From Pontibacter sp. HSC-36F09 (GTDB taxonomy: Bacteria; Bacteroidota; Bacteroidia; Cytophagales; Hymenobacteraceae): a stretch of 64,000 nucleotides of DNA. The DNA lies in NCBI RefSeq assembly GCF_024171605.1, contig NZ_JALKAA010000005.1:264647-328646 (forward strand), in the 5' to 3' direction. A program made the translations under genes and the position numbers. Positions 9,789 to 18,567 of the stretch are shown piece by piece. The notes under the pieces were generated by a model that was not told where the DNA came from, made no database searches, and saw nothing but the letters and a program-made list of their open reading frames with translations. Numbering within the stretch: position 1 is the first letter of the stretch; each line of letters opens with the position of its first letter.

Positions 9789-10199
9789 TTATAATGCGAA
9801 GTTGCCGGATGCCTCCGGTTGGAAAGTTACTTTCTCTATCTTATAGTTGATGGTGCCGGATGGTACTGGCCACTCTACCTCATCGCCTTCTTTGCAGCCG
9901 ATAATGGCGGTGCCTACCGGTGCAAAGATCGAGATCTTTCGTGCATTCACATCGGCGTCCTTCGGGTATACCAGCGTGATTTCCATCTCCTTGCCGCTTT
10001 TCATGTCCCGCAGCAGTACACTGGAGTTCATGGTCACCACCTCAGCCGGGATCTCATTCGAAGCGACTCTTTTGGCTCGCTTCAGTTCTTCTCCCAGCTT
10101 GGCAATGTTTGCCTGCATACCTGGCCCCTGCCGCTGCTGCTGCACCAGTTCAATCAGGCGCTTGTAGTCCTGCTCCGTAAGATAGATCACATTTTCCAT
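9789..10199 (-). CDS. Rnk/GreA-type C-terminal domain protein
   Basis: A 136-aa cytoplasmic protein. The N-terminal ~50 residues form a short helical or coiled-coil piece (MENVIYLTEQDYKRLIELVQQQRQG, then ANIAKLGEELKRAKRV). The C-terminal half is the GreA/GreB/Rnk FKBP-like domain (NSSVLLRDMKSGKEMEITLVYPKDADVNARKISIFAPVGTAIIGCKEGDEVEWPVPSGTINYKIEKVTFQPEA). Members bind RNA polymerase near the secondary channel; Rnk itself was named as a regulator of nucleoside diphosphate kinase. The short coiled coil suggests it lacks the long Gre finger that stimulates transcript cleavage, so a Rnk-like role is more likely; that is inference. Its ATG lies 1 nt beyond the stop of the glutamate-synthase-like gene, so the two form an operon. 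Confidence 0.88.
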   Translation of the reverse strand: MENVIYLTEQDYKRLIELVQQQRQGPGMQANIAKLGEELKRAKRVASNEIPAEVVTMNSSVLLRDMKSGKEMEITLVYPKDADVNARKISIFAPVGTAIIGCKEGDEVEWPVPSGTINYKIEKVTFQPEASGNFAL

Positions 10200-10200
10200 A

Positions 10201-11757
10201 TCAATTTAGTACGTAATTTTTGCTGATAGGACTGGATGAAGGCTGTTTCGGAAAATAAATATCCCGGAAACTCTTTGTTTGTCCCTGCTCCACTCGTCTG
10301 AATATTTTGTCAGGTGTAATGCCTTCCAGCGCAGCAAATCCACAGGCCTCCATCACCTCGATAGTCGACTTAATGGTGTTGCCGTGGAAGTTGGCCACAC
10401 GCACTTTTTTATCAGCTACGTCCAGCCCCTGATACAGGTTCTTATCCTGTGTGGCTATACCTACCGGGCAGCGACCGGAGTCGCACTGCAGGGCTTGTAT
10501 ACAGCCCAGCGCGAACATCATGCCGCGGGCACTGTAACATATATCGGCTCCCAATGAAATGGCCTTAATAATATCCACCCCCGTGATGATCTTGCCCGCC
10601 GCGATCAACTTGATCTCGTCACGCAGTCCGTATACCTCCAGCATGTGCTGCACGTAAGCCAGCGCATCGTAAAGCGGCATGCCCAGGCTGTCGGTAAACT
10701 CCAGCGGCGCCGCGCCGGTGCCACCCTCTGCCCCGTCAATCGTGATGAAGTCCGGGTAGATGCGGTTGTGCTTCATCTCCATGCACAATAGCTCAAACTC
10801 CTGCTTATTTCCTATACAGAGCTTGATGCCAATAGGTTTACCCTCTGACAGTACACGCAATTGCTCGATAAAGAGCAACATGGTGAACTGGTCGCTGAAA
10901 GCAGAGTGCGCCGGCGGAGAAGCTACCGTCGTATGAGGCTCCACCTTGCGGATGGCCGCAATCTCAGGCGTGTTTTTAGCGGCCGGCAGTATACCGCCGT
11001 GCCCTGGCTTGGCACCCTGCGACAACTTAATCTCCACCATTTTGATGTGCGGATGGGACACCTGCTCCTGAAACAGCTTTTCAGAGAAGTTACCTTCTTT
11101 GTCGCGGCAGCCGAAATAGCCTGTACCGATCTGCCAGATCAGGTCACCGCCTCCCTCTATGTGGAAGGGACTTACGCCACCCTCGCCGGTGTTATGTGCA
11201 AAGCCGCCCAGTTTGGCACCAGCACTCAGGGCAGTCACGGCAGTTTTGCTCAACGAACCGTAACTCATGGCCGAAATGTTATAAATAGAGGCGCTGTAGG
11301 GCTGCTTGCAGCGGCTACCCCCTACCGTCACGCGCAGGTCCTGGGCCTGCACATGCGCCGGGAACATGGTATGGGCGATCCACTCAAAACCGGCTTCCTG
11401 GCTGTTGGCCTGCATCCCGAATGGCACCGTTTGGCGCACGTTTTTAGCACGCTGGTACACAATGGAGCGCTGCCGTCGGCTGAAAGGCTTTCCATCCAGG
11501 TCGGACTCAAAGAAATACTGCCGGATTTCCGGGCGGATGCTCTCAAAGAAATAGCGCAGGTACCCCACTAGCGGGTAGTTGCGCAGAATAGAATGCCTGC
11601 CCTGTCGGACGTTAGCCAGGTATAGCATGTGAAGCGGTAATATGGCCACCAATAGCCACAGGTACTGCCGTTCGAATACCGATAAAAACAAGGTAATCAG
11701 ATAAGCTGATAAAAAGGCATATCCCATGGACTGCCTTACACTGACCTTACTTGCCAT
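10201..11757 (-). CDS. FMN-binding glutamate synthase family protein (GltB central-domain type, membrane-anchored)
   Basis: A 518-aa protein with two hydrophobic segments at the N-terminus (residues ~12-50: MGYAFLSAYLITLFLSVF, LWLLVAILPLHMLYLA). A glutamate-synthase-type alpha/beta FMN barrel follows. Family signatures are SAMSYGSLSKTAVTALSAGAKLGGFAHNTGEGGVSPFH, KLSQGAKPGHGGILPAAK, FITIDGAEGGTGAAPLEF, and SLGADICYSARGMMFALGCIQALQCDSGRCPVGIATQD (the Cys cluster region). It lacks the glutaminase domain, so it is not a full GltB. Stand-alone proteins of this type are widespread and their physiological reaction is poorly established. It is translationally close-coupled to the downstream Rnk-like gene (1-nt gap). 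Confidence 0.9.
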   Translation of the reverse strand: MASKVSVRQSMGYAFLSAYLITLFLSVFERQYLWLLVAILPLHMLYLANVRQGRHSILRNYPLVGYLRYFFESIRPEIRQYFFESDLDGKPFSRRQRSIVYQRAKNVRQTVPFGMQANSQEAGFEWIAHTMFPAHVQAQDLRVTVGGSRCKQPYSASIYNISAMSYGSLSKTAVTALSAGAKLGGFAHNTGEGGVSPFHIEGGGDLIWQIGTGYFGCRDKEGNFSEKLFQEQVSHPHIKMVEIKLSQGAKPGHGGILPAAKNTPEIAAIRKVEPHTTVASPPAHSAFSDQFTMLLFIEQLRVLSEGKPIGIKLCIGNKQEFELLCMEMKHNRIYPDFITIDGAEGGTGAAPLEFTDSLGMPLYDALAYVQHMLEVYGLRDEIKLIAAGKIITGVDIIKAISLGADICYSARGMMFALGCIQALQCDSGRCPVGIATQDKNLYQGLDVADKKVRVANFHGNTIKSTIEVMEACGFAALEGITPDKIFRRVEQGQTKSFRDIYFPKQPSSSPISKNYVLN

Positions 11758-12229
11758 GATAAAAAATAAGTGAAAATGAGTTAAATAAAGGGAATTTGTT
11801 AAACCAGAAATATATAATTGCCAGTTTTGTTTGCAGGAGGCCAGAGCTGTAAGCTCCGGCTTACTAGTTAAAGGCCTTGGGGGAGGAAAGAAAGTTAAGG
11901 CAATAGCCGTTCAATTCATCACACATTGCGACATGATGAGAAGCTGCTACAAGTCCCGAAGCAGGTATAGCAAGCCAAAAAGAAAGGTATCTGCCAGATG
12001 GCCTCATAATCTTTATGATTGATACTGCAAAGTTAGCGGAAAGAAAAGGAGAAAACACAAAAATCAGCCACTAATAATTATAAGTCGCCGTATTTTGGCT
12101 CCAATTGCAGGACAACGAACCAACTTTACGTTTTATTTCTAAAATACAATTCATAAGCCTATAACGGGTATAACCTTAATCTCTATATAGCGTTAAGAAA
12201 CTTAAGTTTAACTCTTCAGGCTAACAAAC
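11758..12229. other. Gene-free AT-rich interval
   Basis: This is 472 bases between divergent genes. A short inverted repeat (CCAGAGCT/AGCTCCGG) near 11841-11860 and two or three copies of the GGTATA word are all I see. Open frames here have no protein-like composition. Confidence 0.5.
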
Positions 12230-12361
12230 ATGATGCGCTTTACGAAAATCTCCTCTCTCCTGCTTATCGGTACCACATTTGGCTTTTTCATGAAAGGCTG
12301 GATGTCACCGGAGCAACTCCAAATGGACCTCCACGAAGAAGACATACACCTGTATCTCTAG
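12230..12361 (+). CDS. Tiny membrane peptide, 43 aa, unknown function
   Basis: This is an unrecognised small gene. The product opens MMRFTKISSLLLIGTTFGFF: two basic residues then a hydrophobic span (residues ~8-20). An amphipathic acidic tail follows (SPEQLQMDLHEEDIHLYL). The start may be either of two adjacent ATGs (12230 or 12233). A textbook terminator begins 28 nt after the stop with nothing else in between, which is the main argument that the frame is a real transcript. It resembles the small ORF at 9499 in layout (one span, acidic C-terminus), though not obviously in sequence. It could be a signal-peptide-bearing secreted peptide or an inner-membrane microprotein. Confidence 0.5.
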   Translation: MMRFTKISSLLLIGTTFGFFMKGWMSPEQLQMDLHEEDIHLYL

Positions 12362-12389
12362 ACTTGCGACTATTGTTTTGATAAATTAC

Positions 12390-12416
12390 AAAGCAGGTTT
12401 TACGACCTGCTTTTTT
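12390..12416 (+). terminator. Rho-independent terminator of the tiny ORF at 12230
   Basis: AGCAGGT pairs with ACCTGCT around TTTACG-like loop bases, followed by a T6 run. Confidence 0.85.
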
Positions 12417-12503
12417 ATCATCGTACAGTTCCAGTAGGTTAATCGCCCCATTACGCGTACCTTTAGCACCCGAAAATAAATCCTATCATTTATACCATTG
12501 TAC

Positions 12504-13103
12504 ATGATACAACACGAAAAAATAAGCTACATTATTGGCCGCGACATGGCTGCCAACCTTAAAAAACAGGGTATCGAGATCGAAGCGGAGGCATTCATGA
12601 AAGGCCTGAAAGAAGTCATTGCCGGCCAGCCTTCCTCTTTGTCTGATCAGGAAATTCAGATGGCCATGATGGCGCTGCAGCAGGAAATGCAACAGAAACA
12701 GGGTGCCAAAGGCGGTGAGAACCAGAAAACCGGTGAGGCCTTTTTAGCTGAAAATAAAAACAAGGAAGGTATCAAGACACTGCCAAGCGGTCTGCAGTAC
12801 CAGGTGCTGGAGGAAGGCACGGGCAAGTCGCCAGCTGCCTCCGACAAAGTAACGACGCATTATCATGGCACTTTGATTGACGGCACCGTGTTCGACTCAA
12901 GCTACGAGCGCGGACAGCCGGCTACCTTCCCGGTAAATGGCGTGATCGCAGGCTGGACAGAGGCACTTCAACTGATGAAAGAAGGTGCCAAGTGGAGACT
13001 GTTCATTCCATCGGAACTGGCCTACGGGTCACAAGGTGCCGGTGAAGCCATCGGGCCAAACACAACCCTTATTTTTGACGTGGAACTGATCTCCGTACAC
13101 TAG
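12504..13103 (+). CDS. FKBP-type peptidyl-prolyl isomerase (Mip/FkpA class)
   Basis: This protein catalyses cis/trans isomerisation of Xaa-Pro bonds and acts as a folding chaperone. The N-terminal dimerisation domain (residues ~1-85: EKISYIIGRDMAANLKKQGIEIEAEAFMKGLKEVIAGQPSSLSDQEIQMAMMALQQEMQQKQ) is typical of the Mip/FkpA group. The C-terminal ~110 residues are the FKBP domain (GLQYQVLEEGTGKSPAASDKVTTHYHGTLIDGTVFDSSYERGQPATFPVNGVIAGWTEALQLMKEGAKWRLFIPSELAYGSQG...TLIFDVELISV). No signal peptide is visible, so it is probably cytoplasmic. A TTG two codons upstream would extend it slightly; the ATG at 12504 is preferred. It is monocistronic with its own terminator. Confidence 0.95.
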   Translation: MIQHEKISYIIGRDMAANLKKQGIEIEAEAFMKGLKEVIAGQPSSLSDQEIQMAMMALQQEMQQKQGAKGGENQKTGEAFLAENKNKEGIKTLPSGLQYQVLEEGTGKSPAASDKVTTHYHGTLIDGTVFDSSYERGQPATFPVNGVIAGWTEALQLMKEGAKWRLFIPSELAYGSQGAGEAIGPNTTLIFDVELISVH

Positions 13104-13126
13104 TCCTTGCAGGGCATATAATAATA

Positions 13127-13174
13127 AAGAGGTCCGGCCGCGTGATAAACGCACTGCCGGACCTCTTCTTTTTT
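13127..13174 (+). terminator. Terminator after the FKBP gene
   Basis: A 12-bp perfect stem (AAGAGGTCCGGC/GCCGGACCTCTT) followed by CTTTTTT. Confidence 0.9.
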
Positions 13175-13188
13175 AGATTACGCTATAC

Positions 13189-13680
13189 CTAGGCCGTCTT
13201 CAGATCCGTTTCCGCCATCTCGTGCAGCCAGCGTCGACTCTCCTCCTGGTACAGAAAATGGTGGATGATCATAAAGTTATCACCGTCTATCAACTCGTCT
13301 CCGTTTATTTCATTTACCAGGCTGTTGTAAGCAAACACCGGCATCACGATCGCCACGAACACATTTTTGTTTACAGCGCGCAGCACCTGCGGAAAAATAT
13401 ACTTGAACACCCACTGCTGATCCTCTTTTTCGATGGATAGCCTGTTTTGGAGGTCCATAATCCACTTTTGGGGCTTGTAGGTCAGGACCATGTACATGAT
13501 GTGGGCGTATCCCTGACGCAGCTCATTGGAGCTTACCTCTCCTTCCCACTTAATATAAAGTGTTTGCTCTTCATGATTGTACTTAAGTACAAGCTGCTCC
13601 TGCAACACACGCCGGCTCTTGTCCTTTACCGAAAAATGTCTGCTAAAAGCATTGGCACCAATCAAATTGTCTCTGTACAT
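13189..13680 (-). CDS. SpoIIAA/STAS-like small protein, paralog 1
   Basis: A 163-aa soluble protein of unknown role. It has the beta-alpha alternation of the SpoIIAA/STAS-like group seen in many Cytophagales (LVLKYNHEEQTLYIKWEGEVSSNELRQGY, WIMDLQNR). The C-terminal block is QQWVFKYIFPQVLRAVNKNVFVAIVMPVFAYNSLVNE...FMIIHHFLYQEESRRWL. The same block (W-x-x-x-x-[FY]-P-Q-[VI] ... A-[VL]-V ... F ... W-L) recurs in the genes at 15450 and 18154. No catalytic residues or membrane segments were found. It stands alone, convergent with the FKBP gene. Family assignment is by fold pattern only; sensing or anti-anti-sigma-like binding is conjecture. Confidence 0.65.
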   Translation of the reverse strand: MYRDNLIGANAFSRHFSVKDKSRRVLQEQLVLKYNHEEQTLYIKWEGEVSSNELRQGYAHIMYMVLTYKPQKWIMDLQNRLSIEKEDQQWVFKYIFPQVLRAVNKNVFVAIVMPVFAYNSLVNEINGDELIDGDNFMIIHHFLYQEESRRWLHEMAETDLKTA

Positions 13681-13995
13681 GGTAGGATCAGGTTATGCGG
13701 CGATTGGCCATTAAGTAGTAAGCATGAGTGAATTAATTTAACGAAACCCAGCTGACAAGGATTATATTATAAACAAAGATGTAATATTTATATATCATTA
13801 ACAAAATATAGTTAAATATTTTATTGGATTCATATAGTAGACTTGTCTAACTGGCTTATTAACAAGTAGCTAAACCACTAAATTATTTTGCCTTAATCAT
13901 AACCGGATACTGAAACAAAAGCCTTTAAGCAAACAAATTACCCCGGCAGACGTTCTAAACACATTTAATGCATTCACCAAAAAACATATACTCGT
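13681..13995. other. AT-rich divergent promoter region
   Basis: This is 315 bases, very AT-rich between 13740 and 13900, between the STAS-like gene and glutamate dehydrogenase. It presumably carries both promoters. I see no gene or RNA structure. Confidence 0.5.
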
Positions 13996-15420
13996 ATGGC
14001 AAACACCGACAATGAGGGCAGAAAATTTCTGGAGAGCGTGCACCAGTTCTTCGACCACGCTGCCAGTTATTCAAAACTAGATCCTGGTATTCTGGCACAG
14101 ATCAAGACCTGCAACAGCGTTTATAAAGTGTCGTTTCCGGTAGAGATTGACGGCCGTGTAGAAGTGTTCGAAGGCATCAGGGTACAGCACAGCCACCACA
14201 AGCTTCCGTCTAAAGGCGGTATCCGATTTAGCATGCAGGTAGATGAGGACGAGGTGAAGGCACTTGCAACTATCATGACATTTAAGTGCGCCGTAGTAGA
14301 CGTTCCCTTTGGTGGTGCCAAAGGTGGCGTTAAGATCAACCCGCGCACCAGCTCTGTGAAAACACTTGAGAAGGTAACACGCCGTTATGCTGCTGAACTA
14401 ATCAAAAGAAACCTGATCGGACCAGGTATGGACGTGCCGGCTCCTGACTATGGCACGGGTAGCCGTGAAATGGCCTGGATCGCTGATACATACCAGGCTC
14501 TCAAGTATGGCGAAACCAATGCGCTAGGCTGCGTAACAGGTAAACCCGTTGGGCAGGGAGGTATACGTGGTCGTGCAGAAGCCACTGGCTTAGGTATATT
14601 CTATGGTATACGCGAAGCTTTCAGCGATACGGACCTGATGAAAAAAGCAGGTATAGAAGGCAATACCATGGAAGGCAAGCGCATTATTGTGCAAGGCCTG
14701 GGCAATGTGGGCTACAATGCTGCCAATTTCTGCCAGCAGGACGGCGCCATCATCATCGGTATAGCCGAGCGCGAAGGGGGCATTTATAACTCCAATGGCA
14801 TTGATGTGGCCGAGGCCTTTAAACATCGTAGCGAAACGGGCTCTATCCTGAACTTCGGACAGTGCAAGAACTTCGAAAACTCTGCCGATTTGCTGGAAGA
14901 AGAGTGCGACGTGCTGCTGCCTGCTGCGCTTGAAAACCAGATCAACGCGAACAATGCCGCCCGCATCAAAGCCAAAATAGTGGCGGAAGGTGCTAACGGA
15001 CCCGTTACCCGCGATGCTGAGAAAATTTTGCTTCAGAAAGGCATCATCATTATACCTGACCTGTACATCAATGCGGGCGGCGTAACGGTTTCTTACTTCG
15101 AGTGGCTCAAGAACCTGTCAAACGTGCGCTTTGGGCGTATGGGCAAGCGGGCAGAAGAAGCCAGCCACCGCCGATTGGTTAACGCGATTGAAAGCGCCTC
15201 CGGTAAGAGCATGTCAACACACGAGCGCAACCTGCTTATACAGGGCTCTGACGAGATCAGCCTGGTGCGCTCCGGACTGGAGGACACCATGATCAACGCC
15301 TATCACGAGATCAGAGGGGTGATGAACAGAAAAGACATTGAAGACATGCGGACGGCCGCTTTCCTTTCCGCTATCGAAAAGATTGGGGTAAGCTACGAAG
15401 CACTCGGAATTTTCCCTTAA
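13996..15420 (+). CDS. Glu/Leu/Phe/Val dehydrogenase family, glutamate dehydrogenase
   Basis: A 474-aa enzyme most likely catalysing reversible oxidative deamination of glutamate to 2-oxoglutarate and ammonia. The substrate domain carries LPSKGGIRFSMQVDEDEVKALATIMTFKCAVVDVPFGGAKGGVKINP; the catalytic lysine lies in the PFGGAKGG motif, with MDVPAPDYGTGSREMAWIADTY downstream. The Rossmann domain has RIIVQGLGNVGYNAANF (GxGxxG-like) followed by an acidic residue. VAEGANGPVTRDAEKIL and PDLYINAGGVTVSYFEWLKN are also diagnostic. Cofactor preference (NAD or NADP) is not certain from sequence. The start ATG at 13996 is preceded by a long AT-rich leader. The gene is monocistronic and flanked by two SpoIIAA-like genes on the opposite strand. 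Confidence 0.93.
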   Translation: MANTDNEGRKFLESVHQFFDHAASYSKLDPGILAQIKTCNSVYKVSFPVEIDGRVEVFEGIRVQHSHHKLPSKGGIRFSMQVDEDEVKALATIMTFKCAVVDVPFGGAKGGVKINPRTSSVKTLEKVTRRYAAELIKRNLIGPGMDVPAPDYGTGSREMAWIADTYQALKYGETNALGCVTGKPVGQGGIRGRAEATGLGIFYGIREAFSDTDLMKKAGIEGNTMEGKRIIVQGLGNVGYNAANFCQQDGAIIIGIAEREGGIYNSNGIDVAEAFKHRSETGSILNFGQCKNFENSADLLEEECDVLLPAALENQINANNAARIKAKIVAEGANGPVTRDAEKILLQKGIIIIPDLYINAGGVTVSYFEWLKNLSNVRFGRMGKRAEEASHRRLVNAIESASGKSMSTHERNLLIQGSDEISLVRSGLEDTMINAYHEIRGVMNRKDIEDMRTAAFLSAIEKIGVSYEALGIFP

Positions 15421-15449
15421 TCAGGTTAGCGTAAACGCAGAACCAGAGG

Positions 15450-15893
15450 TCAGGATTTTGTCGCTATGACAAGGTCCTGGCCTTTTTGCATATACATCAA
15501 CCAATCCATCGCTTCCTCCTTGTCCGTGAAGTAATTGAAGTGAATGAAATCATGCACCGGTAGCAGCGGCGATGCGATGTAGTTGTTGACCAGCGCCTTA
15601 AAATGACATTCTGAGAAGATAACGGCTGCGTAGATGTCTTCGCCGATTATGTCGGATACCTGCGGGTAGTACTCACGGCTCAGCCAGGCCTCCTGCTCCG
15701 CATCCAGAGGACCAATGCGTGATATGTCAGTGGTATAATAGCAGATCTTTGGATTGGTCTTTACAAATTGCAGCACCTGCCAGTATAGATTTCTGAACTG
15801 CTCCATACCCGGATTCAATTTCCAACTTATGCACAGTACGTTGGCTTCCTTCGAATAGTGAACAAATGCATAGGACGAATCACTGATAACCAT
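15450..15893 (-). CDS. SpoIIAA/STAS-like small protein, paralog 2
   Basis: A 147-aa cytoplasmic protein of unknown function, related to the genes at 13189 and 18154. The conserved C-terminal block reads EAWLSREYYPQVSDIIGEDIYAAVIFSECHFKALVNNYI...DFIHFNYFTDKEEAMDWL. The N-terminal part (VHYSKEANVLCISWKLNPGMEQFRNLYWQVLQFVKTNPKICYYTTDISRIGPLD) follows the same strand-helix order as the other two. Its stop is 30 bp from the stop of glutamate dehydrogenase, so the two converge. No transmembrane or signal segments and no obvious active site were seen. A link to redox or stress sensing is possible but not shown by sequence. Confidence 0.65.
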   Translation of the reverse strand: MVISDSSYAFVHYSKEANVLCISWKLNPGMEQFRNLYWQVLQFVKTNPKICYYTTDISRIGPLDAEQEAWLSREYYPQVSDIIGEDIYAAVIFSECHFKALVNNYIASPLLPVHDFIHFNYFTDKEEAMDWLMYMQKGQDLVIATKS

Positions 15894-16249
15894 AGAGTAA
15901 ACTGCTTGGTTTCTGGTATTTATATTCGAAATATAATATGTTATTTAATTCTGTGCAACTACTAACCCTTAAAAATTTACTAATACCAGTCCTATTTCAA
16001 CTCTGACATATTCCTCGAAAATGATGCTATTTTAATTATCCATAATGGAATTGCCATATTTATATTCTTTTTCCACAAATCTCACTTAACCTGTTCCTGC
16101 TATTCACTTAAGCGGATGATGCCACTAGCTTCTCCGGAAGTGTAAATTAGCTTCACCTGACTGAGGCAACACTGTGACAGATATCTAATTAAAAGGCGAC
16201 GCTCGTTATAAAGCGTCGCCTTTTTAAAGTACTTGAAGACTTTAGAAGC
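15894..16249. other. Gene-free AT-rich interval with terminator
   Basis: A 356-base interval. Its right part holds the terminator of the M61 peptidase (16191-16225); the left part is the AT-rich upstream region of the STAS-like gene. No gene was seen. Confidence 0.5.
16191..16225 (-). terminator. Terminator after the M61 peptidase gene
   Basis: AAAAGGCGACGCT pairs with AGCGTCGCCTTTTT, 25 nt past the stop. A/T runs on both sides allow bidirectional use. Confidence 0.9.
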
Positions 16250-18052
16250 TTAACCCTGCTTCAGCCACTTATTGTAGATTTTTTGTTGCAGGGCTGTTGG
16301 TTTCTCCATCCGCTCAAATTTATAGCGAACGCTTTTGTCTGCCAAGATCGGAATTTGCAGCTCCAGCAGCTTCCCATCGCGCACAACAGTTACCGGTACT
16401 TGATCACCAATCGCGCGCCCACTGATCAACGGAGAAATGTCGCTTTCCACTCTGTATCCGTCAATAGCGATCAGCTCGTCGTTTACGTTCAGGCCGCCCT
16501 CATAGGTACTGCTGCTGCGAGCCACGGTTTTTACAATAGTGCGGCCGTTTTCCAAGGCTGTACCGGCGCCCCAGTTCAGGTTGAGCACGCCTTCATTTTG
16601 GTTGACAAGGCGCAGACCGGCTGCCTCGAAATACTGATTGTAATCGGGTGTTTTGGTGCCGTGTACATAATTCTGGAAGAAATCATCCAGCTTGCGACCT
16701 GCAAAGCGTTCCAGCGCCTCTTTAAATTCCTGCTCGGTAAAGCCACGGTTCAGCTTCGTGTAGTAGCGGTCGTACATGTAGCGCATCACATCGTCCAGGC
16801 TCTTGTCACCTTTGGTATTTTTCATGATCTCCATGTTGAGCAACTGCCCAAGCACACCGCCTTTGGTATAATAGGATACTTCTGCATTGTTCGTGTTCTC
16901 ATTGCGTCGGTAGTACTTGATCCAGGCATCGAAGCTGGATTCTGCCACTGTCTGTACCTGGTTGCCCGGCATGTTCTCCACTGAGGTGATGCTGCCCGCC
17001 ACTACATCCAGGTAGCGTTGTGTACTCATCAGTCCGGCCCGCTGGGTGAGCAGATCGTCGTAATAGCTGGTAATGCCCTCAGAAACCCATAACAAACGGG
17101 TATAGTTTTCTTTGTCGTAATCGAAGGGGCCAAGCGGGGCCGGACGCATACGCTTCACATTCCAGAGGTGGAAGTATTCGTGGGCAACCAGCGCCATAAA
17201 TCCGGTATAGCCCTGCTCGGTGCCATAGTTCCAACGGCTTGTCTGTAGTGTAGTAGAATTGAGGTGTTCCAGTCCGCCGCCTCCGCGGTGCAGGTTATGC
17301 ACAATGAACACGTAGCGGTCAACAGGCAGCTTGCCCATCAGGCTGATGCACTCCTCCACCACTTTTTTCATGTCGGCCAGCAAACGCGCTGGCTCGTAGT
17401 TGCCTTCGCCGTACATGGCTACTTCGTGGGGCACACCACCCGCTTCAAAACGCAGAACTTCATGGTTGCCAATCTCCAGCGGAGAGTCAGCCAGCACGTC
17501 GTAGTCAGGAAAGGTATAGGTAAAGTTGCCGGTACTCTTGAGGCCAGTAGAAACAGTTTTCCAGTCTTTATAAGGTTGCACCACGAGTGTGCCCTGTTGC
17601 TTTTGATAGCCTTCCGGGTACATGAACATGCTGGTACCGTTCACATAGCCATGGGATGCATCCAGAAAACTGGTACGCACACTCATCTCAAAAGCGTATA
17701 CCTTATAGTGCACCCGCACGGCATCCGCCTTATTGCTGTACACACGCCAGGTGTTTTTGCTGATCTTCTCGTGCCGCAGTGCCTTACCTGATTTGTCAGT
17801 GGCGCTGAAGCCCTCCACATTTTTAGCGAACTCCCGCACCAGGTATGAGCCCGGAGCCCAAACCGGCATTTTATAATCGATGTAATTTAGTCGGGCACCG
17901 CTTAGCTCCACCTCTACCTCAAAATAATGGGTATACGGCTCCGGCATCGACAAGGTATAGCGCAGGTCGGCTGCGAGTGCCGGGAGAACGGTTATGAAAA
18001 AGAAGCAGAAGGATAAGAAAAGGTATAGGATAGAATGCCTTGGGTGATACAT
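16250..18052 (-). CDS. M61-family metallopeptidase with PDZ domain, exported
   Basis: A 600-aa zinc aminopeptidase-like protein of the glycyl-aminopeptidase (M61) family. An N-terminal signal peptide (residues ~1-27, LFLSFCFFFITVLPALA) points to the periplasm or cell surface. The N-terminal beta domain runs to ~170. The gluzincin site is HEYFHLWNVKRMRP with H291, E292 and H295, and the downstream glutamate ligand lies in LLWVSEGITSYYDDL. The C-terminal ~100 residues are a PDZ domain (GLNVNDELIAIDGYRVESDISPLISGRAIGDQVPVTVVRDGK). Members cleave small N-terminal residues; the real substrate here is unknown. The upstream gene on the same strand is the SpoIIAA-like paralog at 18154, about 100 bp away, so co-transcription is possible. 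All key residues are present. Confidence 0.94.
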   Translation of the reverse strand: MYHPRHSILYLFLSFCFFFITVLPALAADLRYTLSMPEPYTHYFEVEVELSGARLNYIDYKMPVWAPGSYLVREFAKNVEGFSATDKSGKALRHEKISKNTWRVYSNKADAVRVHYKVYAFEMSVRTSFLDASHGYVNGTSMFMYPEGYQKQQGTLVVQPYKDWKTVSTGLKSTGNFTYTFPDYDVLADSPLEIGNHEVLRFEAGGVPHEVAMYGEGNYEPARLLADMKKVVEECISLMGKLPVDRYVFIVHNLHRGGGGLEHLNSTTLQTSRWNYGTEQGYTGFMALVAHEYFHLWNVKRMRPAPLGPFDYDKENYTRLLWVSEGITSYYDDLLTQRAGLMSTQRYLDVVAGSITSVENMPGNQVQTVAESSFDAWIKYYRRNENTNNAEVSYYTKGGVLGQLLNMEIMKNTKGDKSLDDVMRYMYDRYYTKLNRGFTEQEFKEALERFAGRKLDDFFQNYVHGTKTPDYNQYFEAAGLRLVNQNEGVLNLNWGAGTALENGRTIVKTVARSSSTYEGGLNVNDELIAIDGYRVESDISPLISGRAIGDQVPVTVVRDGKLLELQIPILADKSVRYKFERMEKPTALQQKIYNKWLKQG

Positions 18053-18153
18053 GCGGTTTAGTTGGATTGATGTTTAAAAGCTATCCGGCATTTTACGATA
18101 AAAAGCCTGCTTTTCAAAATCCGCATAATCCAGGTATAGCCCGACTGATCGGC

Positions 18154-18567
18154 TTAGGCACACTCCGACTGGCGATGATCGAGCCATTCGATGGCCCCCT
18201 GCAAGTCGCAAAAAGTATTCATGATAATGAAGGAATTATAGCTTTTCAGCCCCAACAGCCCCGATTCTCTGATCATGTCACCGTAACAACGCTCGTCTAC
18301 CACCAAGGCTACATGATTGTCTGTGCCCAAGTGCATCATGATCTGGGGAAAAATCTGCACCTGCAACCAGGTTTCCTCTTCTTCGCTAAGCTTTCCAATG
18401 CTGCGAAGGTCAAATAACCATAACTTGATCCGATGATCCTTGGCAAACTGCAACGCCTTGAGCAATCCCCCCCTAAAATCCTGTGACTGCATATTCCGGT
18501 CGAACCGTAACTCCAACCTGTCTGCTACAAATCTTACTTCACAAGTATCCGCCTTAAACAATTCCAT
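18154..18567 (-). CDS. SpoIIAA/STAS-like small protein, paralog 3
   Basis: A 137-aa protein, the third of three related minus-strand genes within 5.4 kb. Its C-terminal block is ETWLQVQIFPQIMMHLGTDNHVALVVDERCYGDMIRESGLLGLKSYNSFIIMNTFCDLQGAIEWL. It shares the W-L-x(4)-F-P-Q, A-L-V-V and F...A-x-x-W-L positions with the paralogs at 13189 and 15450. The N-terminal half (VRFVADRLELRFDRNMQSQDFRGGLLKALQFAKDHRIKLWLFDLRSIGKLSEEE) again resembles a SpoIIAA-type fold. Function is unknown. It sits upstream of the M61 peptidase gene and may share its transcript. An unusually AT-rich stretch (18590-18680) precedes its start. Confidence 0.65.
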   Translation of the reverse strand: MELFKADTCEVRFVADRLELRFDRNMQSQDFRGGLLKALQFAKDHRIKLWLFDLRSIGKLSEEEETWLQVQIFPQIMMHLGTDNHVALVVDERCYGDMIRESGLLGLKSYNSFIIMNTFCDLQGAIEWLDHRQSECA

